This document shows, in pieces, positions 44,776-54,273 of a stretch of DNA of 64,000 nucleotides. The notes below the pieces were generated by a model. That model saw only the letters and a program-made list of their open reading frames with translations, was not told the DNA's origin and made no database searches. The stretch lies in NCBI RefSeq assembly GCF_001574435.1, contig NZ_LOCN01000007.1, forward strand, positions 597,186 through 661,185, given 5' to 3'. This stretch comes from Moritella sp. JT01. GTDB lineage: Bacteria; Pseudomonadota; Gammaproteobacteria; Enterobacterales; Moritellaceae. Position 1 is the stretch's first letter. Each line of letters opens with the position of its first letter. A program made the position numbers and the translations under genes.

Positions 44776-45216
44776 TTACTTAGCGACCAAGTATGTCAAT
44801 ATTTCCACAATTTGATTTGGTGTTGTTGCCCAAGATTGCGCGGAACCATCAACTTCTTTCAAAGCATGGATCAAGCTTTCGTCATGTAAGGTAATATAAG
44901 GTTTACCTAAAGCAGCGCAGTAACCAGCATCAAAGGCAGCATTCCATTGCTTATATTTCTCACCGAAGCGTATGACCGCAAGATCACAATTTTTGATAGC
45001 CGTTTGAATTCGAATAGCATTCACTTTTGATGATTTATGATCTCGCCAAAATGACGTACTTTCTTCACCTAAACAATCGCCAGCAGCATCACTTGCTTCA
45101 TGATTTGTTATTGCTGACGTAAATTGAATATCCAGACCTTTCTGTTCGCAGCCACTGATAATTTGTTCGCGCCAATCACTGTGAATTTCACCTGACAAAT
45201 AAACAACGTATTTCAT
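44776..45216 (-). CDS. ytoQ: YtoQ-family protein
   Basis: The product is 146 residues. The family pattern is clear: YVVYLSGEIHSDWREQI at the start, FTSAITNHEASDAAGD, then KVNAIRIQTAIKNCDLAVIRFGEKYKQWNAAFDAGYCAALGKP (core: FGEKYKQWNAAFDAGYCA), and a tail ending VEILTYLVA. The fold is like nucleoside 2-deoxyribosyltransferases (the DLAVIRFGEKYKQWN region corresponds to the active-site loop), but no activity has been shown that I know of. Cytoplasmic. It stands 150 bases downstream of sbcC on the same strand. Confidence 0.85.
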   Translation of the reverse strand: MKYVVYLSGEIHSDWREQIISGCEQKGLDIQFTSAITNHEASDAAGDCLGEESTSFWRDHKSSKVNAIRIQTAIKNCDLAVIRFGEKYKQWNAAFDAGYCAALGKPYITLHDESLIHALKEVDGSAQSWATTPNQIVEILTYLVAK

Positions 45217-45365
45217 TAATTTTACCTATTGTGTTGAAAATATAGTAACAATACCCTAACAATTTAAAACAATAAGGTAAACGGCGCGATTGATAATGAA
45301 GGGGGTTATAGCGATAGTACAAAGCCCGTCGCCATTCATGTCATCATCTATCAATACAACTTAAA

Positions 45366-48300
45366 CTAACTCACAACAGTAAATGAACTCAGGCCTAAGC
45401 CACTGCCCTTGTTCACTTTAACTTGCACTGGAATGCGTTCTTTTAAGGCTTCAACATGACTGATAACGCCAATCATCTTACCTGACGCATTCAAGTTATC
45501 TAGCGCATCCAAGGCGATGTCTAAAGTCTCCGCATCTAACGTGCCAAAGCCTTCATCAAGGAATAGCGAGTCAATACTGGTCTTGTGGCTAACCAAGTCA
45601 GATAAACCCAGTGCCAGCGCTAAACTAACCAAGAAGCTTTCGCCGCCGGATAAGGTTTTGGTATCACGCACCGCATCGGCTAACCAAGTATCCACCACCT
45701 GTAAAGCCAAGGCTTCGCTGCCTGATGCGAGCTTACGTTGCAACTGGTAACGGCTGTGTAAACGGTTTAATTGTTGGTTGGCTAAAGTCACTAAATGATC
45801 TAACGTTAACCCCTGAGCAAAGCGGCGGAACTTACTGCCATCTTTCGAGCCAATCAAGCTATGTAGATAAGCTTTGTCATCGTAGTCTGCTTCACAGGTT
45901 TTGATCTGCTGATAAAAGTCAGCTAAATCAGCGCTACGTGCGGTATCATCGGCAAGACGTTGTTTCAACTCACCTTGACGCTGTAAACCTTGATTTAACT
46001 GTGTCGTGATCTCGTCTAACTGAGTAACAATAGTGGCAATATCCAATTCAGTTAATTGTGTCTGTTGCAGTGTTAGCAAACGCTCACTGGCTTGCTCAAA
46101 TAACACCTGGCAACGTGTTAAGTTCACGGTCAATTGTGATTTAAGCGCCAATAAACGCTGCTTTTCCTCTGCAGGCAGTAACGCCTGATTAAACTCTGCT
46201 TCTGTGGCAAAAGGACTCGTCGCTAACGCTTGCTGCCATGTCGCTAAACAATCACTCGATTCTTGCTGTTGCTGCGTCAAACCTTGTTGTAATGTCGTTA
46301 ACTCACCTTGCTGTGCATGCAACTGATTCGATAACGCATGATCTTGCGTTGAACATGCCTGATGTGCTTGTTCTACGGCAGTTAATTGTTGCTGCATCGT
46401 TTGTCGTGCATCTGCTACGCTACGCTGACCAAATAACTGCTGACGTTGCTGCTGTTTAGCCGTGAGGTTCTCAGACAAGCTAGACAAAGTTTCTAAGGTC
46501 TGCGTTATCGCTAATTCCAATTTAGCCAGCTGTTCACGTAATGGCGTTAACTGACTTTCTGCCGCGACATACTGCTCATTCGCTGACTGTAACAACTGCG
46601 CTTGCTGTTCCCAGGTTTGTAGTGCTTGCTGACACTGAACTAACCAGTGATCTAGTTGGCTCCATTCCGGTAATGTAAGTCCTAGCTCTGTCACGCTATT
46701 GGTCAACGCTTGTTGTAATTCGGTTAATACCTGCGCTTGTTGCTGCACTTCTTGTGTTAGTTTCTGCTCAGCGTCTTGTGTTGCCTTTACATCGCGATTT
46801 ACCAATTCAATTTGATGTTGTAGCTGTGCACTGTTTTTATCAAATTCAGTCAATCCCTGTTGCGCACTTTGTAATTGCATGTTCACTGTTTTCAACGCTT
46901 GAATACGTTGTGACAACTGCGTTAATTGCAGGCCTTGCTGCTGGATAAATGCCTGCGTATTGGCGCTATCCTCAATCATAAGGTTGGTATTCAGTTGCTG
47001 AGTATAATCCTGCCATTGGGCAGTCAAAGATGCTAGTTGCGGCTGTAATGTGCAGTTACGACGATGACAGTGTTCAAGTTTGGTATTTGCTTCGACCAAA
47101 CGGTTTTTAAGCTCACCGCCATCGGTTTCAATCTGTTTTAAGTCCAGCTCTAATTGGATTTTACGCTGTACTGTCAACGAGTCGGCAATATGCTGGTACT
47201 CTTCCACTAGCGGATGCGCTGTCGAACCACATAACTGACACGCTTGCCCCGGTTCTAACTGACTGCGTAATTGTTCTAGACTGGCAATTTTCTGTTCTTG
47301 TTCTAATAAACGCTGAACATCATTTAACTCGTTCTTTTTGGTTTTAAACAAGTCGCGCTTGGCGGTGATCTCGACATTAATATCGGCAAGTTGTTGCTGT
47401 AGTCCCGTTATACTTGCTTGATTAACATCAAACTCTTGCGACTCAGTCAGGTAACGCTGTTGTAAACTGGGTAACTGCTCAACAATACCCTGTAAGCGTG
47501 ATTGCTGACTAAAGGCCTGTTCAAGATCAGCTAAATCATCACCCGCGAGTAAATTAGAGACTTGCTGCAGCGCTTGATTAACGGCCTCTTTCACCGACTG
47601 CTCACGTTCAATATTGGCCGTCACGTTATTCGCTAGCTGCTGTTGCGCTGTTAAACTTTGCTGTAGCGACTGCTGGTTAGCAATCACTTGCTGCTGCAGT
47701 GTCGCGACATTAGCTTGTTGTTGATTACATTGCTGTATCTGACTTTGCCATAACGGTAATCGGGTACTCAACTGCGCATCTTGTGCATGTTGTTGCTGAT
47801 ACGCTTGGCATGCGTTGACTGTCGCTTTAGCGGTTTCGGCTGTTTGCGTTAATGCGGCTAGACTCTGTTGCGTGGTCTGCAGTTCACTATTTTGTTGTTG
47901 CTGTTGCGACTTAAATTGCAGTTGTTCTTTGGTCAACTGCGCACACTCATTATCCAATGGTATGATCTGCTCATTGATTAATATTTCTTGAGCTTGGTTT
48001 TGCTGTTTACTGGCATCAAGTTGTGCTTGGCTAGACTGCAGTTTCAGCTGGTTATCCGCGACAGCTGTTTGAGCAGAAATCACTGACGCTTGCAATGCGT
48101 GTTGCTTTTGTTCTAATTCCGCTAGCTTGGTATTTGCCTGCGTTAAATGAGTAAAAGGTAAACGCAACGCTTCCGCTGGTTCAGCCTTTTCTAATTGTTC
48201 TAATTCAAGCTGTTGGTTTACTGTTTCTTGCTCTGCATTCGCTAAGCTGAGTTGTGCTTCTGTAGCACTGACTTGTGCTTTTTCAAGCTGCTCGCGCCAC

Positions 48301-49037
48301 TGCTTTTTCTGCTGTAAACTGGTTTGCTGTTGGCTAAGGTCAGTCACTAAACTTTCTACCCTAGTTTGCTCACAGACGATCTCAGTACGTTGCTCGTCAC
48401 TGAGTAAGTTAACCCCGTCTGCTTTCGCACGGAGTTTATCTAATTCCGCTTTGGCTAGGTTATGACTTTCAAATACCGCTTGTGAGATCTGACCGTAAAT
48501 TTCTGTACCTGTCAGTTCTTCTAATAACTCGGCACGATCGTTAGCGGGCGCATTCAAAAACGCGGCAAACTCACCTTGTGACAACAGCATAGATTTACGG
48601 AAACGTGAAAAATCGAGTCCGGTGATTTCCGCCACCAGCTGCTTTTTCAATTTCACTTGGCTTGCCAGAATATTACCCGATACAACTTCAGCCAGTTCTA
48701 CCTTCATCTCTTGTAAATTGCCCTGCGGACTGTTTTTAGCTCGGCGCTGACTCCAGCTGGCGCGGTAACCTTTACCTTGCACTTCAAATTCAACTTCTGC
48801 GGCACACTCTGCGGTATTACGCGTCATCACCTCGTTTTGCGATTTCGATATCGCTAAGCGTGGCGTCTCGTGATACAAGGCCAAACAGATCGCATCGAGG
48901 ATGGTGGTTTTACCGGCACCTGTAGGACCTGTGATCGCAAATAGACCATTACTTAAAAACGGTTCTTGGTCAAAATTAAGCTGCCACTCGCCTTTTAACG
49001 AGTTAATATTTTTAAAGGAAAGACGTTTGATCTTCAT
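45366..49037 (-). CDS. sbcC: Exonuclease subunit SbcC (SMC-like ATPase)
   Basis: The product is 1,223 residues. Walker A GPTGAGKTT is at residues 37-45. Two long Gln-rich coiled-coil arms follow, with the zinc-hook CQLC at residues 600-603 between them. The C-terminal lobe has the signature LSGGESFLVSLALALGLSDL and Walker B SLFLDEGFGTLD near residue 1150, then GVISHVEAL. With SbcD it forms the complex that cuts DNA hairpins and processes ends during replication. The arms are longer and richer in Gln than in E. coli SbcC (1,048 residues). Its ATG overlaps the sbcD stop (TAATG), so the two are translationally coupled. A partial copy lies at 43.7 kb. Confidence 0.97.
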   Translation of the reverse strand: MKIKRLSFKNINSLKGEWQLNFDQEPFLSNGLFAITGPTGAGKTTILDAICLALYHETPRLAISKSQNEVMTRNTAECAAEVEFEVQGKGYRASWSQRRAKNSPQGNLQEMKVELAEVVSGNILASQVKLKKQLVAEITGLDFSRFRKSMLLSQGEFAAFLNAPANDRAELLEELTGTEIYGQISQAVFESHNLAKAELDKLRAKADGVNLLSDEQRTEIVCEQTRVESLVTDLSQQQTSLQQKKQWREQLEKAQVSATEAQLSLANAEQETVNQQLELEQLEKAEPAEALRLPFTHLTQANTKLAELEQKQHALQASVISAQTAVADNQLKLQSSQAQLDASKQQNQAQEILINEQIIPLDNECAQLTKEQLQFKSQQQQQNSELQTTQQSLAALTQTAETAKATVNACQAYQQQHAQDAQLSTRLPLWQSQIQQCNQQQANVATLQQQVIANQQSLQQSLTAQQQLANNVTANIEREQSVKEAVNQALQQVSNLLAGDDLADLEQAFSQQSRLQGIVEQLPSLQQRYLTESQEFDVNQASITGLQQQLADINVEITAKRDLFKTKKNELNDVQRLLEQEQKIASLEQLRSQLEPGQACQLCGSTAHPLVEEYQHIADSLTVQRKIQLELDLKQIETDGGELKNRLVEANTKLEHCHRRNCTLQPQLASLTAQWQDYTQQLNTNLMIEDSANTQAFIQQQGLQLTQLSQRIQALKTVNMQLQSAQQGLTEFDKNSAQLQHQIELVNRDVKATQDAEQKLTQEVQQQAQVLTELQQALTNSVTELGLTLPEWSQLDHWLVQCQQALQTWEQQAQLLQSANEQYVAAESQLTPLREQLAKLELAITQTLETLSSLSENLTAKQQQRQQLFGQRSVADARQTMQQQLTAVEQAHQACSTQDHALSNQLHAQQGELTTLQQGLTQQQQESSDCLATWQQALATSPFATEAEFNQALLPAEEKQRLLALKSQLTVNLTRCQVLFEQASERLLTLQQTQLTELDIATIVTQLDEITTQLNQGLQRQGELKQRLADDTARSADLADFYQQIKTCEADYDDKAYLHSLIGSKDGSKFRRFAQGLTLDHLVTLANQQLNRLHSRYQLQRKLASGSEALALQVVDTWLADAVRDTKTLSGGESFLVSLALALGLSDLVSHKTSIDSLFLDEGFGTLDAETLDIALDALDNLNASGKMIGVISHVEALKERIPVQVKVNKGSGLGLSSFTVVS

Positions 49038-50275
49038 TATTTGTCCTCCTGTGTCGCATGCTCTACTTGCTCAACGATTTGGCTAAAGGCGAGTTCAATA
49101 CGTGATTTACGGGCAATTTCCGCATCTGTCGTAAACTCAACGCCTTCTAAACAACGTTGGAAAACATCATTCACAGACAATTCTGATAAGGTTTCTTTAA
49201 CTTGGCTATGCAAATGCTGCTCTCTGTCTTTACGGGCTCGGCGCACTTGTAAGACTTCAACAGGCAAGTCTGTGGTCATCATTTCAATGCGGGTTTGTAA
49301 ATCGGTTAAATAATCTTGCTCTTGCACTTCAATGCTCAGCCATACCGGAAGCTCATCATCGTGTGTTTTAAACTCGGCTAATTGTGCTTCAATACTTTCA
49401 AGGTTGCCTTTAAGTACTTGCATCGGTTGGAATTGTGGGATGGTCAGTTCGGTAACATCCTCTAACGCCCCTTTAGCAAAACTCACTAAGTTTACGCTCT
49501 TCAAATTTTTTACTTCATCAAAACTAAGGGGGATTGGTGAACCGCTGTAACGGATATGATCTGATTTTGCGACCTTCTGCGCACGGTGAATATGACCAAG
49601 GGCAATGTAATCAGCGGCAGGAAATTGATTCGCAGGGAATGCTTCCAGTGTACCAATATAGATATCGCGCACCGACTCTGTGACCGATACACCCAGCGCA
49701 GTTAAATGACCCGTGGCAATAATCGGCACTGCGAACCCAAGTTGTTCACGCTTTTGCTTAGCGAGTTGATACAAATTACTGTAATGCTCGGTAATTGCCG
49801 CACCTAAACGCTGCTGTTTTTCAGCGCCTGATTGCCATGCTTCACTTTGCATCACGTCGCGGGGGCGAATAAACGGTACCGCACAAAGCAATGCCCCCAC
49901 TTCACCTTGGCGATCCTTTAACTCTAGCACCTGCTGCTCTAAATCAAGTGACACACTCGAGATAACTCGGGTATTAAGCTGCGACAATAATTGCTTTGAT
50001 TCATTTAACGTCGCCACAGAATCATGATTACCCGCTAGAATAATTAACTGACACTGCACTTTACTCATGGCAACAACAAAACTATTGTATAACTCACGCG
50101 CATAACTTGGCGGTGTGCCGGTATCAAAAATATCACCCGCGACAATAACTGCATCTACTTGATGCTGTTCTACCTGTTCGAGTAACCAAGCCATAAAACA
50201 GCTGTGTTCGTTAGCGCGACTTTTTGTGATGAAATGCTGGCCAAGATGCCAATCGGAGGTGTGCAGTATTTTCAT
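49037..50275 (-). CDS. sbcD: Exonuclease subunit SbcD (Mre11-type nuclease)
   Basis: The product is 412 residues. The calcineurin-like phosphoesterase motifs are complete: HTSDWHLGQHF, AGDIFDTGTPP, LAGNHDS, ATGHLTALG and YIALGHIHRAQKV, supplying the Mn-binding Asp, His and Asn residues. The C-terminal capping domain follows from about residue 280. It is the nuclease partner of SbcC, which starts within its stop codon. It is first in the sbcDC operon and diverges from the MBL-fold gene. Confidence 0.96.
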   Translation of the reverse strand: MKILHTSDWHLGQHFITKSRANEHSCFMAWLLEQVEQHQVDAVIVAGDIFDTGTPPSYARELYNSFVVAMSKVQCQLIILAGNHDSVATLNESKQLLSQLNTRVISSVSLDLEQQVLELKDRQGEVGALLCAVPFIRPRDVMQSEAWQSGAEKQQRLGAAITEHYSNLYQLAKQKREQLGFAVPIIATGHLTALGVSVTESVRDIYIGTLEAFPANQFPAADYIALGHIHRAQKVAKSDHIRYSGSPIPLSFDEVKNLKSVNLVSFAKGALEDVTELTIPQFQPMQVLKGNLESIEAQLAEFKTHDDELPVWLSIEVQEQDYLTDLQTRIEMMTTDLPVEVLQVRRARKDREQHLHSQVKETLSELSVNDVFQRCLEGVEFTTDAEIARKSRIELAFSQIVEQVEHATQEDK

Positions 50276-50445
50276 GAAACGTTTGTTTCCTAGCGGTAAA
50301 TGTAAGCTACCGCTAGTGTAGATAAATACTGGTTTTACTTCCAGTTGTTTTAGCCCTAATCACTTAAGTTACAAAAAATTAACATAACAGTGGATTTGTG
50401 CGAGAATAGCCAAATAACTAAACACTTAAAAAAGAAGTATTGTTT

Positions 50446-51201
50446 ATGCAAATACATCATATTGAAGGCTATATTCAAACTATTCTGTTAGTCGAGTATC
50501 CTGACAAGTTATTATTACTTGATGGCGGCTGTCGATGTGATGTACCCGTGATCAAAGCCTTCATTACCGAAACACTGCAACGTGAAATGAATGACTTAAC
50601 ATTAGTGTTGGTATCACATATGCACCCCGACCATGCTGGCGGTGCACACTTATTACGTAAAAAATTTGGCTGTAAAATTGCGTCAGTTGGATTTGAACGT
50701 CAGTGGTATCAAGGATTTAATGGCCGAGTCGCGCATACTATTGATATCATGCTGTCTTTATATGTTGCACATCGTAAAGGTAAAAATATCCGTAACATTT
50801 ATTATCACCCCGACCTTAAGCCCGATATTATTTTACAACACGAAACTTGTGTACCTGGTTTTAGCGACTGGATGGTACATTTTACCCCTGGGCATACCGA
50901 TCGGGATTTATCTTTTTTACATCAGCCAACACGACAAATGTATGTGGGGGATATGATCTTAAAACTCAAAAACAAGTTCACCTCACCCTTCCCTATTTAT
51001 CAGCCTAAGGCCTACAAGCAATCACTCAACAAACTATTGCAACTTAACATCAGTAAGATATTAATGGCACATGATGGTTTCTCTGAAATCACGCCTAAAG
51101 ACATTCAGCAATTAATTACAAAAAGTACCAACCGACCATTAACGGTAGAAAAAGTAATTAAGCACAAATTTAAAAGCCTCATTTTCAATAAAAAAACGTA
51201 A
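50446..51201 (+). CDS. MBL-fold metallo-hydrolase
   Basis: The product is 251 residues from the ATG at 50446, preceded by AAAGAAG. The metal-binding motif HMHPDHAGG is near residue 65, a second histidine in HFTPGHTDRD near 145, the bridging Asp in YVGDMIL near 165 and the last His in LMAHDGF near 203. It belongs to the metallo-beta-lactamase superfamily, glyoxalase-II-like branch; substrate unknown. It is rich in Lys near the C-terminus. It is divergent from sbcDC and alone. Confidence 0.88.
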   Translation: MQIHHIEGYIQTILLVEYPDKLLLLDGGCRCDVPVIKAFITETLQREMNDLTLVLVSHMHPDHAGGAHLLRKKFGCKIASVGFERQWYQGFNGRVAHTIDIMLSLYVAHRKGKNIRNIYYHPDLKPDIILQHETCVPGFSDWMVHFTPGHTDRDLSFLHQPTRQMYVGDMILKLKNKFTSPFPIYQPKAYKQSLNKLLQLNISKILMAHDGFSEITPKDIQQLITKSTNRPLTVEKVIKHKFKSLIFNKKT

Positions 51202-51236
51202 ATATTATTGTGTTAGAAGCATGACTTATTTGCCTA

Positions 51237-52013
51237 TCAATATTTACAGCTCAATTCTTTAGGTTGGCGATATTCAGCAGGTAATTTTGCGATTGCGTTA
51301 CGTAAATCTTTGATACGCGTATCGTGTGATGGATGCGTTGATAATAGCTCTGGCGGTTGCTTACCGTCTGATGCAGCAGCCATATTTTGCCACAATACCA
51401 CGCTTTCTTCTGGATCAAATCCCGCTTTCGCCATCAATTCTAATCCAACGATATCGGCTTCCGATTCTTGGGTACGTCCGTACGGTAACACCACACCATA
51501 TTGCAGCCCTAAGCCTAACGCTTGCATTGCAGTGTCTTTATACGCTTGATTTTGCAACGCATAATCAGTCACCTGTAAGCCAAAATTGGTTATTTTTGAT
51601 TGTGATAGTCGTTCGTTACTGTGGTTTGCAGTGACGTGAACAATTTCATGCCCCATTACAGCCGCTAATTGTGACGGTGTTTTCGCTACTTTTAATAAGC
51701 CGGTATACACACCAATATGACCACCCGGTAAGGCAAAGGCATTCACTTGTGGACTATCAAAAATAACCACATCCCAATTGGTTGGCTGATCGACATAATG
51801 CGTCAAGGTATCAGCAATACATTGCACGTAATTGTTCAGTTTAGGATCGGTATTAATTTTTTCTTGCTGTTTAATTTGATCGAACGATTGCGCACCAAGT
51901 TGCGTCATATCACTCGATGAATACAATAACATCTGATTACGGCCCGTTGGCGATGCCGTGCACCCTACAACTAAGGATGATAATACGACTAAAGGTAAAA
52001 TTTGTTTAAACAT
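51237..52013 (-). CDS. M48-family metalloprotease lipoprotein (LoiP/YggG-like)
   Basis: The product is 258 residues. The lipoprotein signal has the lipobox VVGC (Cys 18). The zinc site HEIVHVTANH is near residue 118 and the third ligand glutamate is in EADIVGLELMAKAGFDP near 185. STHPSHDTRIKDLR near the end is typical of the family. The mature protein is anchored to the outer membrane and degrades misfolded envelope proteins in characterised relatives. The length matches E. coli LoiP (YggG). It converges on the MBL-fold gene. Confidence 0.92.
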   Translation of the reverse strand: MFKQILPLVVLSSLVVGCTASPTGRNQMLLYSSSDMTQLGAQSFDQIKQQEKINTDPKLNNYVQCIADTLTHYVDQPTNWDVVIFDSPQVNAFALPGGHIGVYTGLLKVAKTPSQLAAVMGHEIVHVTANHSNERLSQSKITNFGLQVTDYALQNQAYKDTAMQALGLGLQYGVVLPYGRTQESEADIVGLELMAKAGFDPEESVVLWQNMAAASDGKQPPELLSTHPSHDTRIKDLRNAIAKLPAEYRQPKELSCKY

Positions 52014-52116
52014 GCGCCCTCCTAATTGGCTATTTGATTTGATAACAAACTAATTATCATCAAGCCAGTATAAGGAGCTGCTTACAAATAGTAAAATACT
52101 AACAATCGTCCCTTGG

Positions 52117-52326
52117 CTAAAAATTTTTAAATTGATTAGTTTTTGTATCGTAATGATAACCAAGTGTGTCTAATTTATTTGCGAGCGCTTCGGTAGGCAT
52201 TTCATAACATGCAGAAAGATCATGTAGATCGGTACATTCTAATCGCAGTTTTTCATTAACAATACCGAGTAAGATCGCGGTATCCATTTTTTCAAAATTA
52301 CTTAAGTCCACTTCATCACCCATCAT
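52117..52326 (-). CDS. DUF4250-domain small protein
   Basis: The product is 69 residues. The core FEKMDTAILLGIVNEKLRLECTDLHDLSACYEM (in part: MDTAILLGIVNEKLRLE) and ALANKLDTLGYHYDTKTNQF match the DUF4250 family of short proteins with a helix-turn-helix-like shape. The cellular role is not known. It stands alone between the M48 gene and the SnoaL-like gene. Confidence 0.75.
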   Translation of the reverse strand: MMGDEVDLSNFEKMDTAILLGIVNEKLRLECTDLHDLSACYEMPTEALANKLDTLGYHYDTKTNQFKNF

Positions 52327-52394
52327 GTTAGTACTGATAAGTTAAGTTTAGAAGACTTAAGTCATTTTAACAGGCTTAGCCTCAATCGCTGTAA

Positions 52395-52778
52395 CTATGA
52401 TTCAGACGCAGGTGTCTCATGAAGGTGACGCCATAAAACTTCATCTCCTTCGAGCGTCAATAAAACAGTTGAATGCCTCAATGACTCGATGTTGTTAGGC
52501 AAAATTTGACGTTCAACATAACTCACCAAAGCCCCTTGTGACCACTCTGCTAATATCTCCATTTTATCCATAACAATTTTGAGCCCATCCTTTGTACCGC
52601 AATTATTCTGAAAAAATGCTTCCAAAGTAAGAAAATCTAACTTATTACCATTGGTGGTGATCATCGTAAAGTTCCTATCAAAACGTGAAAGTAACGCTTC
52701 AAGATCACCTTTACCTTGCCCAAGCCAATTCTCGATTTTTACATGTGTATCGACAAGTTCATTAAAAAAACGGTTCAT
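52395..52778 (-). CDS. SnoaL/DUF4440-like (NTF2-fold) protein
   Basis: The product is 127 residues. The cone-shaped NTF2-like fold is suggested by an N-terminal helix (FFNELVDTHVKIENWL), LLSRFDRNFTMITTNG, a helix with LEAFF, and three C-terminal strands ending STVLLTLEGDEVLWRHLHETP. This is the usual DUF4440 layout, with ligand unknown. It begins 11 bases after the MFS gene's stop and is probably expressed with it. Confidence 0.65.
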   Translation of the reverse strand: MNRFFNELVDTHVKIENWLGQGKGDLEALLSRFDRNFTMITTNGNKLDFLTLEAFFQNNCGTKDGLKIVMDKMEILAEWSQGALVSYVERQILPNNIESLRHSTVLLTLEGDEVLWRHLHETPASES

Positions 52779-52789
52779 ACTATTTCCTT

Positions 52790-54163
52790 TTAAGCGTTTA
52801 TTTTTTTCAAGACAGCTCTGTTATCAATATATAAACAAAGCAAAAATGGCACGGCAGTAACAGCCGCCGCGATATAAAAACTGATTCGATAAGCACTTAA
52901 GCTATCAACTGTTATTTGTAGTAGCTGCAGCATCAAACTCATCAATGCCACCCCAAAACAAAAACTAAACTGGCGATTAATATTCCAAATTGCACTAGCA
53001 TCAGCCAACGATGCACCATCAATAGTTAAAAAAGCAGAACTCTGGGCAGTACTACTACATAAAGCACCACCAAAACCCATTAATGAAAAAGAAACCAACA
53101 ATAGCAGCGGTTGATCCACCGTGGTTATTTGAGATAAACATAAAATACCAATACCTTGAACCAAACACCCCAAAATAAATAAAGGCTTAGGACCACAATA
53201 ATTAAATAATTTGCCTACAAGCATAATGGCTAAAAATGCTGACAGTGACCACGGTACCATCAGTACACCAACCGATGACGCTGACATACCCAACTGCGTT
53301 TGAAGGTACATCATTGCGATTAAATTAACGCCCATAAATACACCTGGAATAAATAAATAAATTATCATCGAAATTCGAAGTAATGGATTACGAATTAATC
53401 CCAAATCAAGTAATGGCTTAGGATGACGGAAACTATGGCGCACGTAATAAACCAATACCACAACAGCTGTCACTAACAATATAAGTGCACCTAGTCGGTT
53501 ATTGGGGGCGGCTAACCAGTCTAAACCGAGTAGTAACAGCGTTAATCCCACACTTGCAATAACGAGTCCTCGAGCATCAAAAAAGTGGTTATCTTTCGAA
53601 AATGACACTTTATCCCTACGCAGCCATACAAAAGCAAGCACTAAAGCAATCAATGTCAGTGGTAAGTTAACAAAAAATACCCACCGCCAATTTAACTGAT
53701 CAACAATAATGCCACCGAGAGCCGGAGAAAGGGCCGGCGCTAATAAACCGACTAACATAATGATAGAAGAAAGACGTGCGCGTTCATGACTCGCATAAAG
53801 TTGGTAGGTGAGAGTCTGCCCTATCGGAATTAACAAACCACCACTTAAACCTTGAAGTAAACGTAATCCAATCAGAAGTTCGATAGAGTTAGCAAAACCA
53901 GCCAGTGTTGTCGTCACAAAAAATAAAGTGAGCGATAACAAAAATACTCGACGCCCGCCAATACGCTGTGCTAACCAAGCACTAATTGGTGTCACTAATA
54001 TCAATCCCAAAATGTAACTCGTACTTACCCAAGTCAATTGATCAACGCTCGTATTCAGTGCCTGGCCTATCGCGGGATAAGCTACATTAGTAATAAACAT
54101 ATTAATGAGATCGATAAAAAACCCCAGTAAATAAACAATGGCAACTTTAGTACGATATTGCAT
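52790..54163 (-). CDS. MFS multidrug efflux transporter, DHA2 (14-helix) type
   Basis: The product is 457 residues with about 13-14 hydrophobic segments. DHA2 signatures are visible: NVAYPAIGQALNTSVDQLTWVSTSYILG (core: DQLTWVSTSYILG) in the first loop, LAQRIGGRRVFL between helices 2 and 3, and GLRLLQGLSGGLLIPIGQTL. It exports drugs or toxic compounds using the proton gradient; substrate unknown. It is divergent from a LysR gene with a perfect dyad between them, so regulation by that protein is likely. The SnoaL-like gene follows 11 bases on. Confidence 0.9.
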   Translation of the reverse strand: MQYRTKVAIVYLLGFFIDLINMFITNVAYPAIGQALNTSVDQLTWVSTSYILGLILVTPISAWLAQRIGGRRVFLLSLTLFFVTTTLAGFANSIELLIGLRLLQGLSGGLLIPIGQTLTYQLYASHERARLSSIIMLVGLLAPALSPALGGIIVDQLNWRWVFFVNLPLTLIALVLAFVWLRRDKVSFSKDNHFFDARGLVIASVGLTLLLLGLDWLAAPNNRLGALILLVTAVVVLVYYVRHSFRHPKPLLDLGLIRNPLLRISMIIYLFIPGVFMGVNLIAMMYLQTQLGMSASSVGVLMVPWSLSAFLAIMLVGKLFNYCGPKPLFILGCLVQGIGILCLSQITTVDQPLLLLVSFSLMGFGGALCSSTAQSSAFLTIDGASLADASAIWNINRQFSFCFGVALMSLMLQLLQITVDSLSAYRISFYIAAAVTAVPFLLCLYIDNRAVLKKINA

Positions 54164-54237
54164 AAAACCTCCTACACACGAAAGATATGTAGTCTAAATC
54201 TGAAATCAAAGTGGATAAATAGGGTATAGTCACTTAC

Positions 54238-54260
54238 ACTGTCAAAAATAATTTGACAGT
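54238..54260. promoter_or_regulatory. Perfect dyad, candidate LysR operator
   Basis: ACTGTCAAA (54238-54246) and TTTGACAGT (54252-54260) form a perfect 9-bp inverted repeat with a 5-base spacer. It lies 13 bases before the LysR ATG and 74 bases before the divergent MFS start, the usual place for autoregulation. Confidence 0.5.
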
Positions 54261-54273
54261 TAACGAGAGGCAC

